Below are positions 52,605 through 62,054 of a DNA stretch of 64,000 nt, piece by piece (position 1 is the first letter of the stretch; every line of letters begins with the position of its first letter). Source of the stretch: Paenibacillus humicola. Lineage in GTDB: Bacteria; Bacillota; Bacilli; Paenibacillales; Paenibacillaceae. The notes beneath the pieces are model-generated. The model was not told the DNA's origin. It made no database searches and was given only the letters and a program-made list of their open reading frames with translations. Both the position numbers and the translations under genes were made by a program. The stretch spans positions 621,501 to 685,500 of the forward strand of contig NZ_JAQGPL010000001.1 in NCBI RefSeq assembly GCF_028826105.1, written 5' to 3'.

Positions 52605-53426
52605 ATGATTGAAATCGGGTTACTGGTGCTGCTGGGGCTTGTTTCCGCGGTTTTCGGAAGCATCGTCGGCCTCGGCGGGGGCATCATTATCGTGCCGACG
52701 CTCGTGCTGCTCGGCCCGCAGCTGACGGGAGCGCCGATCGGGCATGCGACCGCGGTAGGCACCTCGCTGGTGGTGCTGATCGTGACAGCGCTTGCGTCGA
52801 CGATGACCTACGCGAAGAAGAAACGGGTCGATTTCCGCAGCGGGTGGCTGCTGTTCATTACGAGCGGGCCTGCGGCCATGGTCGGGTCGGCGCTGACGAA
52901 CCAGCTGAAGAACGGCACCTTTCAGCTTGTATTCGGCTGCTTCATGCTGCTGATGGCCGGGCTGCTCGTCGCCCGCGATTATATGAAGCCGGTCACGCGA
53001 AGCTGGCCGATCGAGCGGACGTTCACGGACGTGGAAGGCCGGTCGTACGAATACAGCTACGGCATCGTTTCTCTGCTGCTGGTCGGTCTCGGTGTCGGTC
53101 TGATCTCCGGCCTGTTCGGCATCGGCGGCGGCTCGCTGTTCGTGCCCGCCATGGTGCTCCTGTTCCGGTTCCCTCCGCATGTGGCGGCGGCGACGTCGAT
53201 GTTCGTCATTTTTCTGTCGTCGATTCTCGGGAGCGGCGTGCACGTCTGGCTGGGCGAAACCGACTGGTACGTCGTCGCCGCGCTCGTGCCGGGCGCTTGG
53301 GCAGGCGGCAAAATCGGCGCCTACATCGCGTCGAGGCTGTCGGGGAACGGGCTGCTGTGGCTGCTCCGCATCACGCTGGTGCTGCTGGCGGTCCAGCTCA
53401 TCGTCGAAGGCTGGACGCAGCTTTGA
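52605..53426 (+). CDS. TauE/SafE (DUF81) family membrane permease
   Basis: A 273-aa membrane protein with about eight helices of the TauE/SafE family, proposed exporters of sulfite, sulfoacetate or other organic anions. The two repeat signatures are VFGSIVGLGGGIIIVPTLVL in the N-terminal half and ISGLFGIGGGSLFVPAMVLL in the C-terminal half, followed by AAATSMFVIFLSSILGS. GAGAGGCGG precedes the ATG. It lies between the epimerase and the inositol monophosphatase gene, on the same strand but with ~100-150-bp gaps. The substrate is undetermined; a link to the sulfur genes at the left of the window is conceivable only. Confidence 0.87.
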   Translation: MIEIGLLVLLGLVSAVFGSIVGLGGGIIIVPTLVLLGPQLTGAPIGHATAVGTSLVVLIVTALASTMTYAKKKRVDFRSGWLLFITSGPAAMVGSALTNQLKNGTFQLVFGCFMLLMAGLLVARDYMKPVTRSWPIERTFTDVEGRSYEYSYGIVSLLLVGLGVGLISGLFGIGGGSLFVPAMVLLFRFPPHVAAATSMFVIFLSSILGSGVHVWLGETDWYVVAALVPGAWAGGKIGAYIASRLSGNGLLWLLRITLVLLAVQLIVEGWTQL

Positions 53427-53522
53427 CGCCGCGGCTGGCAATAAACGGGCGAAACTTTGCCGGACAGGCGGCGTATTGTAGTAAAAGCGATAACGAACTC
53501 ATAGAAAGTAGCGTGATAGACC

Positions 53523-54368
53523 GTGAGTGAACAGCCGGCAATCGGAGGCAAAAGCTTCACCGCCGTCGCAATCAACTGCGCGGCGAAAGCGGGCGAATGG
53601 ATCAAAACCAAGCTCGGGAATTATACAAGCCTGTCGCAAAAATATTCCGCTCAGGATCTTGTGACCGAGGTTGATAAAGGATCCGAGAAGATGATCCGCA
53701 ACCTGATCATGACGCATTTTCCCGATCATTCGTTTCTTGGCGAGGAAGGGGTCGAGCCGGGGCCGGAGGCGTCGGCGAAGGCGCTGCAGGGCGTCCGCGG
53801 CGCGGAATATTTGTGGATCGTCGACCCGGTCGACGGCACGACGAATTTCGTCCACGGCTTCCCGTTTTTCTCCGTCTCGATCGCGCTTGCGCACAAAGGC
53901 GAGGTCATGGTCGGCGTCGTCTACGATCCGATGCGGGATGAGCTGTTCGTGGCCGAGAAGGGCAAAGGCGCGTACGTTCACGGACGCCGGATGAGCGTCT
54001 CGCAGGAGGACACCCTTCGCGACAGCTTGATCGCCACCGGTTTTCCGCCGGATGAGGCCTTCGCGCGGCCGATGAACCTGAAAGGGCTGCAGGCGCTTGT
54101 TCCACAGGTGCGCAATATCCGCTCCAGCGGCTCGGCTGCGCTACATATGGCGTATGTGGCTGCCGGTCGCTTAAGCGGCTTTTGGGAATTCGGACTGAAC
54201 GCGTGGGACCTGGCCGCGGGCGCGCTGCTTGTGAAGGAATCGGGCGGAACGGTCACCGATACGCTCGGGAACCCGTACGACCTCGGCATCCGCAATGTCG
54301 TCGCGTCCAACGGGCGAATACACGACCAGTTTCTCGGCGAGCTGAAAAAAGCGGACGCGGCAGGTTAA
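53523..54368 (+). CDS. Inositol monophosphatase family protein
   Basis: A 281-aa Mg-dependent phosphatase of the IMPase/SuhB family, hydrolysing inositol-1-phosphate or related sugar phosphates. Motif 1 is YLWIVDPVDGTTNFVHGFPF and motif 2 NAWDLAAGALLVKESGG; the metal-binding Glu pair FLGEEGVEP precedes motif 1. It starts at GTG 53523, with no strong ribosome binding site, so the exact start is uncertain. The N-terminus (YTSLSQKYSAQDLVTEVDKG) is complete. The length is slightly above the usual 260-270. Confidence 0.87.
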   Translation: MSEQPAIGGKSFTAVAINCAAKAGEWIKTKLGNYTSLSQKYSAQDLVTEVDKGSEKMIRNLIMTHFPDHSFLGEEGVEPGPEASAKALQGVRGAEYLWIVDPVDGTTNFVHGFPFFSVSIALAHKGEVMVGVVYDPMRDELFVAEKGKGAYVHGRRMSVSQEDTLRDSLIATGFPPDEAFARPMNLKGLQALVPQVRNIRSSGSAALHMAYVAAGRLSGFWEFGLNAWDLAAGALLVKESGGTVTDTLGNPYDLGIRNVVASNGRIHDQFLGELKKADAAG

Positions 54369-54379
54369 TCCGGCGGAAG

Positions 54380-54434
54380 AAAGGCATGCTTCATGCACCG
54401 TAAGCTTGGAACGGGTGCGGGAAGCATGCCTTTT
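54380..54434. terminator. Bidirectional terminator between the IMPase and SnoaL-like genes
   Basis: AAAGGCATGCTTC (54380-54392) pairs with GAAGCATGCCTTT (54421-54433), with an inner CACC/GGTG stem and A/T tracts on both ends. Confidence 0.75.
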
Positions 54435-54472
54435 GTACGGGAAGAACAGCGGCGGAAGCCGGCGGCTTCGCT

Positions 54473-54955
54473 TTATTGCTGCTGCTGCACGGCCAGGTTC
54501 ATAATATTTTGATTGCCGCTTGCCCAAACGGCCGTCATGACCAGCCCGGAAATTTTCCACTGTCCGTTTACGCTCGCAAAGCGGAAGGTATAGGTTCCTC
54601 CCAGCGTCCATTGGCTTTCCCCGAAGGGATTCGGATATTCGTGCCGGGCCTGGAAGTACGCACGGCACGTCGCCTGGGACTCGCTATCGAGATCGACGAT
54701 CGGATTGGATAGGAAGTGCTGCGTCGCTTTTAACGGCGTTAAGCCTTGCTTCCAGCTGTTCATGAGCGCGTTTGCCGGGATGGTCGCCGGTTCGCCTCCC
54801 GTCAGGGACGTGTAATCGATCTTCACTTCTTCCGTGAACAGCTGCTCAAGCGCTTCCCATTCCCGGTTGTCGGCAAACCAGGCAAATTTGGATACCGTTT
54901 CGGTAATGGCCAGTTTGTTAATCCAGCTGATCGGATCCTGATTATCGAGCATCAC
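54473..54955 (-). CDS. SnoaL-like (NTF2-fold) protein
   Basis: A 160-aa protein of the NTF2/SnoaL_4 fold, a cone-shaped domain used for polyketide cyclases, dehydratases and simple ligand binding. Typical features are AITETVSKFAWFADNREWEA (N-terminal helix), LFTEEVKIDYTSL, ATQHFLSNPIVDLDSESQAT and WTLGGTYTFRFASVNGQWKI. The tail ends in QQQQ. It begins at GTG 54955 or ATG 54952 behind AAGGA. The function is unknown; members often act in secondary metabolism or as small enzymes of unknown substrate. It is monocistronic. Confidence 0.8.
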   Translation of the reverse strand: MMLDNQDPISWINKLAITETVSKFAWFADNREWEALEQLFTEEVKIDYTSLTGGEPATIPANALMNSWKQGLTPLKATQHFLSNPIVDLDSESQATCRAYFQARHEYPNPFGESQWTLGGTYTFRFASVNGQWKISGLVMTAVWASGNQNIMNLAVQQQQ

Positions 54956-55064
54956 GCATCATTCCTTCCAAATTTCGGGTTTAACGGGATAAAGATTCCC
55001 GTTTATTGTAGGCTTTTCATAGCAGCAAGTATAGACTGTTCTTGTCGATTGTGGATTGAGTTCC

Positions 55065-55090
55065 AAAAAAAACCGCCTGTAGACAGGCGG
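55065..55090 (-). terminator. Terminator of hemL
   Basis: On the minus strand CCGCCTGT-CT-ACAGGCGG (55073-55090) is a perfect 8-bp hairpin followed by eight T residues. It lies 135 bp after the hemL stop; the intervening DNA and the stretch up to 54956 hold no supported gene. Confidence 0.75.
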
Positions 55091-55225
55091 CCAATTCGGA
55101 GGATGATCTTCATCTTTGGTCGTTTACAATAAACGGCATAAACCGTTATACACGGGAAATCCAAGTGAAAAACCTGCGATGATTTCGAAAGTTTATCCAC
55201 GTATCATCACGTAAGCGTTCAAGCT

Positions 55226-56554
55226 TCAGCGCGTTTCGGACATCGTTCTAAACGCATGTTCAGCCGCTTCCGCCGTCGCGGCGATATCGCCACCGGTATG
55301 CGCGGCCGTCAGAAACCAGGCCTCGTATTTGGACGGGGCGAGACAGACGCCCTGCTCCAGCATGAGCCGGAAGAAACGGGCGAACCGTTCGCCGTCCGTA
55401 TCCTGCGCCTGGTCGTAATTCGTAACCGGGTGCGAGCAGAAATGGGTGGAGAACGAGCCGCGGATCCGGTTGACCGTCAGCGGCACGCCGTGCTTGCTTG
55501 CTGACCGCTGCAGCGCATCCGCCAACGCTGCGGCAAACGTGTCCATCCGCTCGTAGACGCCGGGCTCCTCCAGCACCTCAAGGCAGGCGATGCCTGCGGA
55601 GATGGAAGCCGGGTTGCCGGCCATTGTGCCGGCCTGATAAGCGGGACCGAGCGGCGCCACCTGTTCCATAATCTCGTTGCGGCCGCCATAGGCGCCGATC
55701 GGGAGCCCGCCGCCGATAATTTTGCCGAGTGCGGTCAAATCGGGCTCGATTGCCGCCGGATCGGGGAATGCGCCGAACGTCTGCGCGCAGCCGTAATGGA
55801 AGCGAAAGCCGCTGATGACCTCGTCGTAAATGACAAGCGCGCCGGCATCGCGGGTCATGCGGCACAGCCCTTCGAGAAAACCGGGCTCCGGCATGACCAT
55901 GCCGAAATTGCCGACGATCGGCTCGACCATCACCGCCGCGACATCGTCTCCCCAGCGCTCCAGCGCCTGGCGCAGCCCGTCCAGGTCGTTGAACGGAACC
56001 GTAATCACTTCGCTGGCGATGCTTACGGGAATGCCGGCGCTGTCGGGAATGCCGAGCGTTGACGGGCCGGAGCCGGCGGCGACAAGCACGAGGTCGGAAT
56101 GGCCGTGGTAGCAGCCGGCGAATTTGACGATTTTATTGCGCTTCGTATACGCCCGGGCTACGCGGATCGTCGTCATGACGGCTTCGGTGCCGGAGTTGAC
56201 GAAACGGACCTTGCCGAGCGACGGGATCGCCGACTTCAGCTTGCGCGCCAGCTCGATTTCGAGCTCGGTCGGCGTGCCGTACAGCGTGCCGTTCTCGGCC
56301 GCGCGCGCGATCGCCGCCGTAATGTGCGGGTGTGCGTGGCCGGCGATAATCGGACCGTAGGCGCACAAATAATCGATGTAGCGGTTGTCGTCGACATCCC
56401 AGAAATACGCCCCCCGGGCGCGTTTCATGAACACCGGCGCGCCGCCGCCGACCGCCTTGAACGAGCGGGACGGACTGTTGACGCCGCCGACGATATGCTG
56501 CAGCGCTTCGGCGTACAGCTGCTCCGAGCGAGGACGGAGATTGGACATGGACAT
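55226..56554 (-). CDS. hemL: Glutamate-1-semialdehyde 2,1-aminomutase
   Basis: A 442-aa PLP enzyme converting glutamate-1-semialdehyde to 5-aminolevulinate for haem and tetrapyrrole synthesis. It shows [76 protein letters not shown] and the PLP Lys in [17 protein letters not shown]. The frame is open to 56764, but GAAGGAGG six bases upstream fixes ATG 56554. The length is normal. No other hem gene is adjacent, so this may be one of the second GSA aminomutase copies common in Bacillales. Confidence 0.93.
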   Translation of the reverse strand: MSMSNLRPRSEQLYAEALQHIVGGVNSPSRSFKAVGGGAPVFMKRARGAYFWDVDDNRYIDYLCAYGPIIAGHAHPHITAAIARAAENGTLYGTPTELEIELARKLKSAIPSLGKVRFVNSGTEAVMTTIRVARAYTKRNKIVKFAGCYHGHSDLVLVAAGSGPSTLGIPDSAGIPVSIASEVITVPFNDLDGLRQALERWGDDVAAVMVEPIVGNFGMVMPEPGFLEGLCRMTRDAGALVIYDEVISGFRFHYGCAQTFGAFPDPAAIEPDLTALGKIIGGGLPIGAYGGRNEIMEQVAPLGPAYQAGTMAGNPASISAGIACLEVLEEPGVYERMDTFAAALADALQRSASKHGVPLTVNRIRGSFSTHFCSHPVTNYDQAQDTDGERFARFFRLMLEQGVCLAPSKYEAWFLTAAHTGGDIAATAEAAEHAFRTMSETR

Positions 56555-56787
56555 GCAGCCTCCTTCTAAGACATAAGCCGCATTCGGATGCGGACGGCTA
56601 AGCTTGATATGAACCAACCCATTTACTATACCATAACGGGGCGATTCCGGACGAGTTGGAAGAGCTGTCTGCAGACGCCGGCAGTAGTGTATGCGTTTTA
56701 ACGAAACAAGCAGAGAGACAAAGCGGAAATCCGCGAGACGGCTGGAGGATATCAAATCTATCATTCCATTGAGAGGGGAAGACGGCG

Positions 56788-57621
56788 ATGAGATTGGGCG
56801 GCTATGTATTTGTGGAAAACAAAGAGCCGGAAACGTGGGCGGACGCGCTGCAGAAGGAAGGATTCCGCGCCGCCGTCTGTCCGGTGAACGCCGATGCCGG
56901 CGAGGCGCTGGCGGACGCTTATGTAAAAGCGGCGGAGGCGAGGGGCATCCTCATATCGGAGGTCGGAGCATGGAGCAATCCGCTCAGCGCCGACCCGGAG
57001 GTGCGGAACAAGGCGGTCGACTACTGCAAACGCCAGCTCGCGCTCGCGGAGCGGATCGGCGCAAGATGCTGCGTCAACATCGCCGGCTCGCGCGGCGAGC
57101 AGTGGGACGGCCCGCACCCGGACAATTTCAGCGGCGAGACGTTCGATCTGATCGTCGAGACGACGCGGGAGATTATCGACGCGGTGAAGCCGAAGCGGAC
57201 GTTTTTCTCGCTGGAGACGATGCCGTGGGTGTACCCGGATTCGGCCGATACCTATCTGGCGCTGCTGAAAGCGATCGACCGGCCGGGCTTTGCGGTTCAT
57301 CTCGATCCGGTCAACATGGTGAGCAGCCCGCGGACATATTACCGCAACGGCGAGATGATCAAGGACTTTTTCGCGAAGCTCGGGCCGTATATCAAAAACT
57401 GCCACGCCAAAGACATCCGGCTTTCCGGCAAGCTGACGGTTCATCTCGACGAGGTTGTGCCCGGAACCGGCGCGCTGGACTACCGGACGTATTTGACGGA
57501 GCTCGCCAAGCTGGACGCGGATACGCCGCTTATTATCGAGCACTTGTCCACGCAGGAGCAGTACAGGCAGGCGGCGGCCTACATCCGGCAGTCGGCCGAA
57601 AGCCTGAGCATCGAGCTGTAA
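56788..57621 (+). CDS. Sugar phosphate isomerase/epimerase family protein (xylose isomerase-like TIM barrel)
   Basis: A 277-aa AP-endonuclease-2-type TIM barrel. Metal-binding residues typical of the family are seen as Glu in [13 protein letters not shown], His/Asp in [13 protein letters not shown] and in [20 protein letters not shown], and Glu in [28 protein letters not shown] is a distinctive middle segment. Family enzymes isomerise or epimerise sugars, or cleave sugar derivatives; the substrate is unknown. GAGAGGGG precedes the ATG. It is divergent from hemL, and a strong terminator follows. Confidence 0.85.
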   Translation: MRLGGYVFVENKEPETWADALQKEGFRAAVCPVNADAGEALADAYVKAAEARGILISEVGAWSNPLSADPEVRNKAVDYCKRQLALAERIGARCCVNIAGSRGEQWDGPHPDNFSGETFDLIVETTREIIDAVKPKRTFFSLETMPWVYPDSADTYLALLKAIDRPGFAVHLDPVNMVSSPRTYYRNGEMIKDFFAKLGPYIKNCHAKDIRLSGKLTVHLDEVVPGTGALDYRTYLTELAKLDADTPLIIEHLSTQEQYRQAAAYIRQSAESLSIEL

Positions 57622-57643
57622 CGGCAAGGCTTCGAACGCAAAA

Positions 57644-57699
57644 TAAAGAGGGCGCCGGGGAAGCGGCATTGCCGCCCGTTCCCGTGCGCCCTCTCTTTG
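57644..57699. terminator. Bidirectional terminator between the isomerase and LCP genes
   Basis: AAAGAGGGCGC (57644-57654) pairs with GCGCCCTCTCTTT (57686-57698) with one bulge, enclosing a second GCGGCA/TGCCGC hairpin, with A and T tracts on either side. Confidence 0.7.
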
Positions 57700-57752
57700 T
57701 GCAATCACTTATCGGCGTCTCAGCGTTACGTCAGCCTGAGGCTGCTGCGCGA

Positions 57753-58913
57753 TTATCGCTCCGATCCGCTGTCGGCGCTGCTTGAGCTGCTGCTCACATC
57801 GCTGCCCGACCCGCTGCCGCCGGTCCCGCTGCGGTCGGCCGTCCCGCTTGCGGAATTAGAACCGCCGGTGCCGTCCGTTCCCGCCGCGCTGCCGCTTCCC
57901 CCGGCCGGCGTCTTCTGCGTCTGGTCAAGCGCCAGCTGCTGCTGCACGTACTGCTTCAGCTCTTCCGGATCCCTCACCGTCAGCACCGAAGCGCCGTCGG
58001 CGTTCTTGGAGCCGAGCAGATCCATCGGCGGCATTTGGGCCGTTCCGGCCAGATGGCTTTCGACGCCGAGCTGCGCCAGCTTCAGCATATCCGATACTTC
58101 AATGTTCGTCTTGATATACGGCGAAATGCTGTCCAATATCTGCTTCGCCCGCACGAGATTCCAGCCGGACTTCAGCTTGTCGGCGACCGCCGACAGGAAG
58201 TTGCGCTGCCGCTCGGTCCGGGTGAAATCGCTCATGGCGTCGTGGCGGAAACGGACGTACATGAGCGCATGCGTGCCGTCGAGATGCTGCATCCCTTTTT
58301 TCAAATGGATGTCGTAACGGTTCTTATCGGCATTATCGACATAATTCATATCTTTCTCGACATCGAAATCGATGCCGCCGATCGCGTCGATCAGCGATTT
58401 GAATCCTTCAAAATCCGTATACACATAATACTGGATGTTCAGTCCGAGCAGGTCGCCGATCGTTTTCATCGCCAAATTCGGCCCGCCGAGCGCCATCGCC
58501 GTATTGATCCTTCCTTCGCCGTGCCCTTCAATCGGGATGTATGTGTCCCGGAGGACGGAGAACAGGTGGGCCTCCTTCGTCACCGGATCGAACGAAACGA
58601 CAAGCATCGAGTCCGAGCGGGCCGATTCGTTTTCCTTCAGGCCGCGGTTGTCGCCGCCCATGAGCAGGATGTTGACTCGCTCCTTGCCCGTCCATTCGGT
58701 AGGCTGCAGATTTTTCTGCGTATCCTCCGGAAAGGATTTGATCGGAATTTGCGTAGATTTCCCCGGATCGCTCAGGTTGTTCAGTCCGTTATACACGCCG
58801 ACCGCCTGATACACAAAATATCCGACGATGCACAGCAGCACGGCCGAGACGCCGAGCATCACCCATTTCCACGGTTTTTTCGGCTTCTTCATCCTATCTT
58901 CAGTCCGAGACAT
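57753..58913 (-). CDS. LCP (LytR-CpsA-Psr) family protein
   Basis: A 386-aa membrane-anchored enzyme of the LCP family, which transfers undecaprenyl-linked teichoic acid or capsule polymers to peptidoglycan. A short basic cytoplasmic part and one helix (WVMLGVSAVLLCIVGYFVYQ) precede the extracellular catalytic domain. Lipid- and phosphate-binding residues are in VNILLMGGDNRG, ARSDSMLVVSFDPVTKEAHL, SVLRDTYIPI, GGIDFDVEKDMNYVD and MYVRFRHDAMSDFTRTERQR. The C-terminal ~45 residues are a Gly/Ser/Thr-rich low-complexity tail. CAGGAGG precedes the ATG. Confidence 0.92.
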   Translation of the reverse strand: MSRTEDRMKKPKKPWKWVMLGVSAVLLCIVGYFVYQAVGVYNGLNNLSDPGKSTQIPIKSFPEDTQKNLQPTEWTGKERVNILLMGGDNRGLKENESARSDSMLVVSFDPVTKEAHLFSVLRDTYIPIEGHGEGRINTAMALGGPNLAMKTIGDLLGLNIQYYVYTDFEGFKSLIDAIGGIDFDVEKDMNYVDNADKNRYDIHLKKGMQHLDGTHALMYVRFRHDAMSDFTRTERQRNFLSAVADKLKSGWNLVRAKQILDSISPYIKTNIEVSDMLKLAQLGVESHLAGTAQMPPMDLLGSKNADGASVLTVRDPEELKQYVQQQLALDQTQKTPAGGSGSAAGTDGTGGSNSASGTADRSGTGGSGSGSDVSSSSSSADSGSER

Positions 58914-59125
58914 GTCGTTCCTCCTGTTTGTAAGCGGCTTTAAAAATGTTAGTATAGATAAGATCGCGGCATTCGACAGTTTTTCACGATTTCAAAAATA
59001 AAAAAGCAGCACATATCATAAAATTATAAAATGTAACGTCATACCGGCGCAAGTTTTATATAATAGATTCGAATGAAGCAGATATTTCCCAGGAAATGTC
59101 GAGTGAGAGGAGAACAGCAGATTTT

Positions 59126-60412
59126 ATGCTCGCCATTGACGTCCAGGATCTACGCAAAGAGTTTAAAGTGCAAAAAAACCGCGAAGGACTGGGAGGCGCG
59201 TTAAAGGACTTGTTCCGGCGCGAATACAGCTCGGTCACCGCGGTGAAGGACATTACGTTTCAAATCCCTCAGGGCGAAATATGCGGCTATATCGGGGAGA
59301 ACGGCGCCGGCAAATCGACCACGATCAAAATGCTGACCGGCATTCTGGTGCCGACCTCGGGCTATATGAACGTAAACGGCTTCGTGCCGTTCAAGGAACG
59401 CGAAAAATTCGTGCGCGGAATCGGCGTCGTGTTCGGCCAGCGCAGCCAGCTGTGGTGGGATATCGGCGTCATCGAGTCGTTCCGGCTGCTGCGCAAGGTG
59501 TACCGGGTGCCGGAAGCCGATTTCCGCAGCAGGCTGGACGAGCTTGTCGAGCGGCTGCAGCTCGGCGAGCTGTTGAACCGGCCGGTGCGCAAGCTGAGTC
59601 TCGGCCAGCGGATGCGCTGCGAGCTGGTGGCGTCGCTGCTGCACGATCCGTCCATCCTGTTTCTGGACGAGCCGACGATTGGGCTCGACATCGTCGTCAA
59701 GACGGAGATCCGCGAGTTTCTGAAAAAAGTGAACCGCGAGCAGGGGACGACCATCCTGCTGACGACGCACGACTTGCAGGATATCGAAGCGCTGTGCTCG
59801 CGAGTTATTATGCTCGACGACGGCCGCATTATTTACGACGGCAGCCTGGAGGAGCTGAAGTCGCGCTGGAGCAAAGGGCGCGAAATCCGGTTCCAGTTCG
59901 GATCGGAGCCGGATCCCGCCGCGCTGCGGGAGCGGACGTCGGATCTGGGCGGCGTCGCCTGGACGATCGGCGGCGATTTGACGGCCGCGATGTGGCTGCC
60001 GCATTCGGTGAACGTCTCCGAAGCGCTGGCGCGTGTCGTCGGGGGCGCAGCCGATATCCGGGACATTCAAATCGTCGAGACGAATACGGACGAAATCGTC
60101 CGGGAAATTTATTCGTCCGGCTCGGCGTCGCGCGCAGCGGGCGGGAAGCTCGCATCCGGCCCGCCGGACGAACTTATCGCGCGGTACCCGGCACATTTAT
60201 CGGCGGCACGGGGCGAGCCGGGCGACCGGCAGCGCGGTGAAGCTGTGCCGGAGGCGAACCCGCAGACGCCGTCCGCGCAAACCGCCGCGGATAATGCGGA
60301 TGCCGCCAAGGCAGCTTCGCCGGAAACGGCGGGCCGGGCCGAGACAAAGCGGGACGGCGGCGCCGCCGGGCAGCCGGCGGAGCGCGAAAAGGAGCCGGTG
60401 CGAAATGGCTAG
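59126..60412 (+). CDS. ABC-2 exporter ATP-binding protein
   Basis: A 428-aa ATPase for the two permeases downstream. Walker A is GENGAGKST, the Q-loop region VVFGQRSQLWWDI, signature LSLGQRMRCELVASLL, Walker B ILFLDEPTIGLD and the switch His LLTTHDLQD. The subgroup with QRSQLWWD works with DUF990/ABC2_membrane_6 permeases. Residues ~240-335 form the usual C-terminal regulatory part; residues ~340-428 are an extra Ala/Pro/Glu-rich disordered tail. ATG 59126 follows AGAGGAG at a rather long 13 bases; ATG 59096 is less likely. It overlaps the first permease gene by 8 bp. Confidence 0.9.
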   Translation: MLAIDVQDLRKEFKVQKNREGLGGALKDLFRREYSSVTAVKDITFQIPQGEICGYIGENGAGKSTTIKMLTGILVPTSGYMNVNGFVPFKEREKFVRGIGVVFGQRSQLWWDIGVIESFRLLRKVYRVPEADFRSRLDELVERLQLGELLNRPVRKLSLGQRMRCELVASLLHDPSILFLDEPTIGLDIVVKTEIREFLKKVNREQGTTILLTTHDLQDIEALCSRVIMLDDGRIIYDGSLEELKSRWSKGREIRFQFGSEPDPAALRERTSDLGGVAWTIGGDLTAAMWLPHSVNVSEALARVVGGAADIRDIQIVETNTDEIVREIYSSGSASRAAGGKLASGPPDELIARYPAHLSAARGEPGDRQRGEAVPEANPQTPSAQTAADNADAAKAASPETAGRAETKRDGGAAGQPAEREKEPVRNG

Positions 60413-61199
60413 CGCCTATCTCGATCTCATCCGCATCCGTTTCCTGATGATGCTCGCCTACCGCGTCAATTATTACAGCGGCATCGTCATCTATGCAATC
60501 AATATCGGCGCTTATTATTTCTTGTGGCAGGCGATCTACGGCGCGCAAAACCAGCTCGGCGGCTTCACGCTGCTGCAGATGACGACCTACGTCGCCGTCT
60601 CGTGGATGGCGCGCGCCTTTTATTTCAATAATCTGGACCGGGAAATCGCGGGCGAAATCCGCGACGGCAGCGTAGCGGTCCAGTTTATCCGCCCGTACTC
60701 GTACCTGCTCGTCAAGACGATGCAGGGATTCGGCGAGGGCCTGTTCCGGCTGCTGCTGTTCATGATCCCGGGGCTGGTTATCGTCTGCCTGCTGTTTCCC
60801 GTCCGGCTGCCGCAGGATCCCGCCGTCTGGGCGCTGTATTTCGTCATGCTGATGCTCAGCTTTCTGATAAACACGCAGATCAACATCCTGACCGGCCTGT
60901 TCGCCTTTTTCGTCGAAAACAACGAAGGCATGCTGCGCATGAAGCGCGTGCTTGTCGACCTGTTCTCGGGCGTTGTCGTGCCGATTTCGTTCTTCCCGGG
61001 CTGGCTGGCGAAGGCGATGGAATGGCTGCCGTTCCAGGCGATCACGTATTTGCCGACGTCGGTATTCACCGGCCGGACGGCGGGAAGCGCGGCGCTCCAG
61101 GTGCTCGCCGTGCAGATCGTCTGGTTCGCGCTGCTGCTCGTGCCGATCCTGCTCGTCTGGCGGCAGGCCCGGTTCCGGCTGTTCGTGCAGGGAGGGTGA
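60405..61199 (+). CDS. ABC-2 family permease (first of two)
   Basis: A 264-aa membrane protein with six predicted helices. It opens MASAYLDLIRIRFLMMLAYR followed by VNYYSGIVIYAINIGAYYFL, and has a cytoplasmic loop IAGEIRDGSVAVQFIRPYSY, characteristic of the ABC2_membrane_6 group (GDI/RDG-S-xxxL-RP). It forms a heteromeric exporter with the next gene. AAAAGGAG precedes ATG 60405, which overlaps the ATPase stop. The substrate is unknown. Confidence 0.88.
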   Translation: MASAYLDLIRIRFLMMLAYRVNYYSGIVIYAINIGAYYFLWQAIYGAQNQLGGFTLLQMTTYVAVSWMARAFYFNNLDREIAGEIRDGSVAVQFIRPYSYLLVKTMQGFGEGLFRLLLFMIPGLVIVCLLFPVRLPQDPAVWALYFVMLMLSFLINTQINILTGLFAFFVENNEGMLRMKRVLVDLFSGVVVPISFFPGWLAKAMEWLPFQAITYLPTSVFTGRTAGSAALQVLAVQIVWFALLLVPILLVWRQARFRLFVQGG

Positions 61200-61206
61200 C
61201 GAAAGC

Positions 61207-61998
61207 ATGTTCTACCTGACCTTATGCCTCGACTACATGAAAAATTACGCGAAAACGCGCCTCACGTACCGTGCCGATTTCTGGATCGAGGTGCTGTCGG
61301 ATCTGATGTATCAGGCGATCAACCTGATTTTCATCCTGATCGTGTTCCGGCAGACGCCCTCGCTCGGCGGGTGGTCGGAGGCCGAGGTGATTTTCGTTTA
61401 CGGCTTCTTCATGGTGCCCTACGGGATTTTCAGCGCCTTCTTCGGCGTCTGGAATTTCAGCGAGCGGTATATCGTGAAGGGGGAAATGGACCGGATTTTG
61501 ACCCGTCCCGCCTACAACCTGTTCCAGGTGCTGCTGGAAAATCTCGATCCGCCGTCCCTATTCGGCTCGGCGGTCGGGGCGGTCATCATGGCGATCAGCT
61601 GGGCGAAGCTCGGACTGCCGTTCGAAGCGCTCGACGCTCTGATGCTCGTTATTTTTATTGCCGGCGCGACGCTCATTTATATGGGCCTGTATACCGCGCT
61701 GACCGCGATTTCGTTTTACTCGGACGCGCCGACGGGCATTTTGCCGCTGATGTACAACCTTCAGAATTACGGGCGCTACCCGGTCAACATATATAACAAA
61801 ACGATCCGTTTCCTGCTGACGTGGCTGCTGCCGTTCGCTTTCGTCGGCGTGATCCCGGCCTCCTATTTCCTGAACCGGCAGGAGGATCATCTGCAGACGC
61901 TGGCCCTCCTTACGCCGGTTGTCGGCATCGTCGTCCTGTCGATCGGACTTGCGGTCTGGAACCATGGTGTCAAGCGGTACCGCGGCGCAGGCTCATAA
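61207..61998 (+). CDS. ABC-2 family permease (second of two)
   Basis: A 263-aa six-helix permease of the DUF990/ABC2_membrane_6 group. It opens MFYLTLCLDYMKNYAKTRLT, and the cytoplasmic loop YIVKGEMDRILTRPAYNLFQ carries the family G-x-x-D-x-x-L-x-R-P pattern. GGAGGGTGA precedes the ATG, which lies seven bases after the first permease stop. ATPase, permease 1 and permease 2 make a complete three-gene exporter. Such exporters occur widely in Firmicutes without assigned cargo. Confidence 0.88.
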   Translation: MFYLTLCLDYMKNYAKTRLTYRADFWIEVLSDLMYQAINLIFILIVFRQTPSLGGWSEAEVIFVYGFFMVPYGIFSAFFGVWNFSERYIVKGEMDRILTRPAYNLFQVLLENLDPPSLFGSAVGAVIMAISWAKLGLPFEALDALMLVIFIAGATLIYMGLYTALTAISFYSDAPTGILPLMYNLQNYGRYPVNIYNKTIRFLLTWLLPFAFVGVIPASYFLNRQEDHLQTLALLTPVVGIVVLSIGLAVWNHGVKRYRGAGS

Positions 61999-62054
61999 GC
62001 GGGCGGAACAAGGAATGACATTAAATTTTAACGATAGAAAGGGCTGAAATAAGG

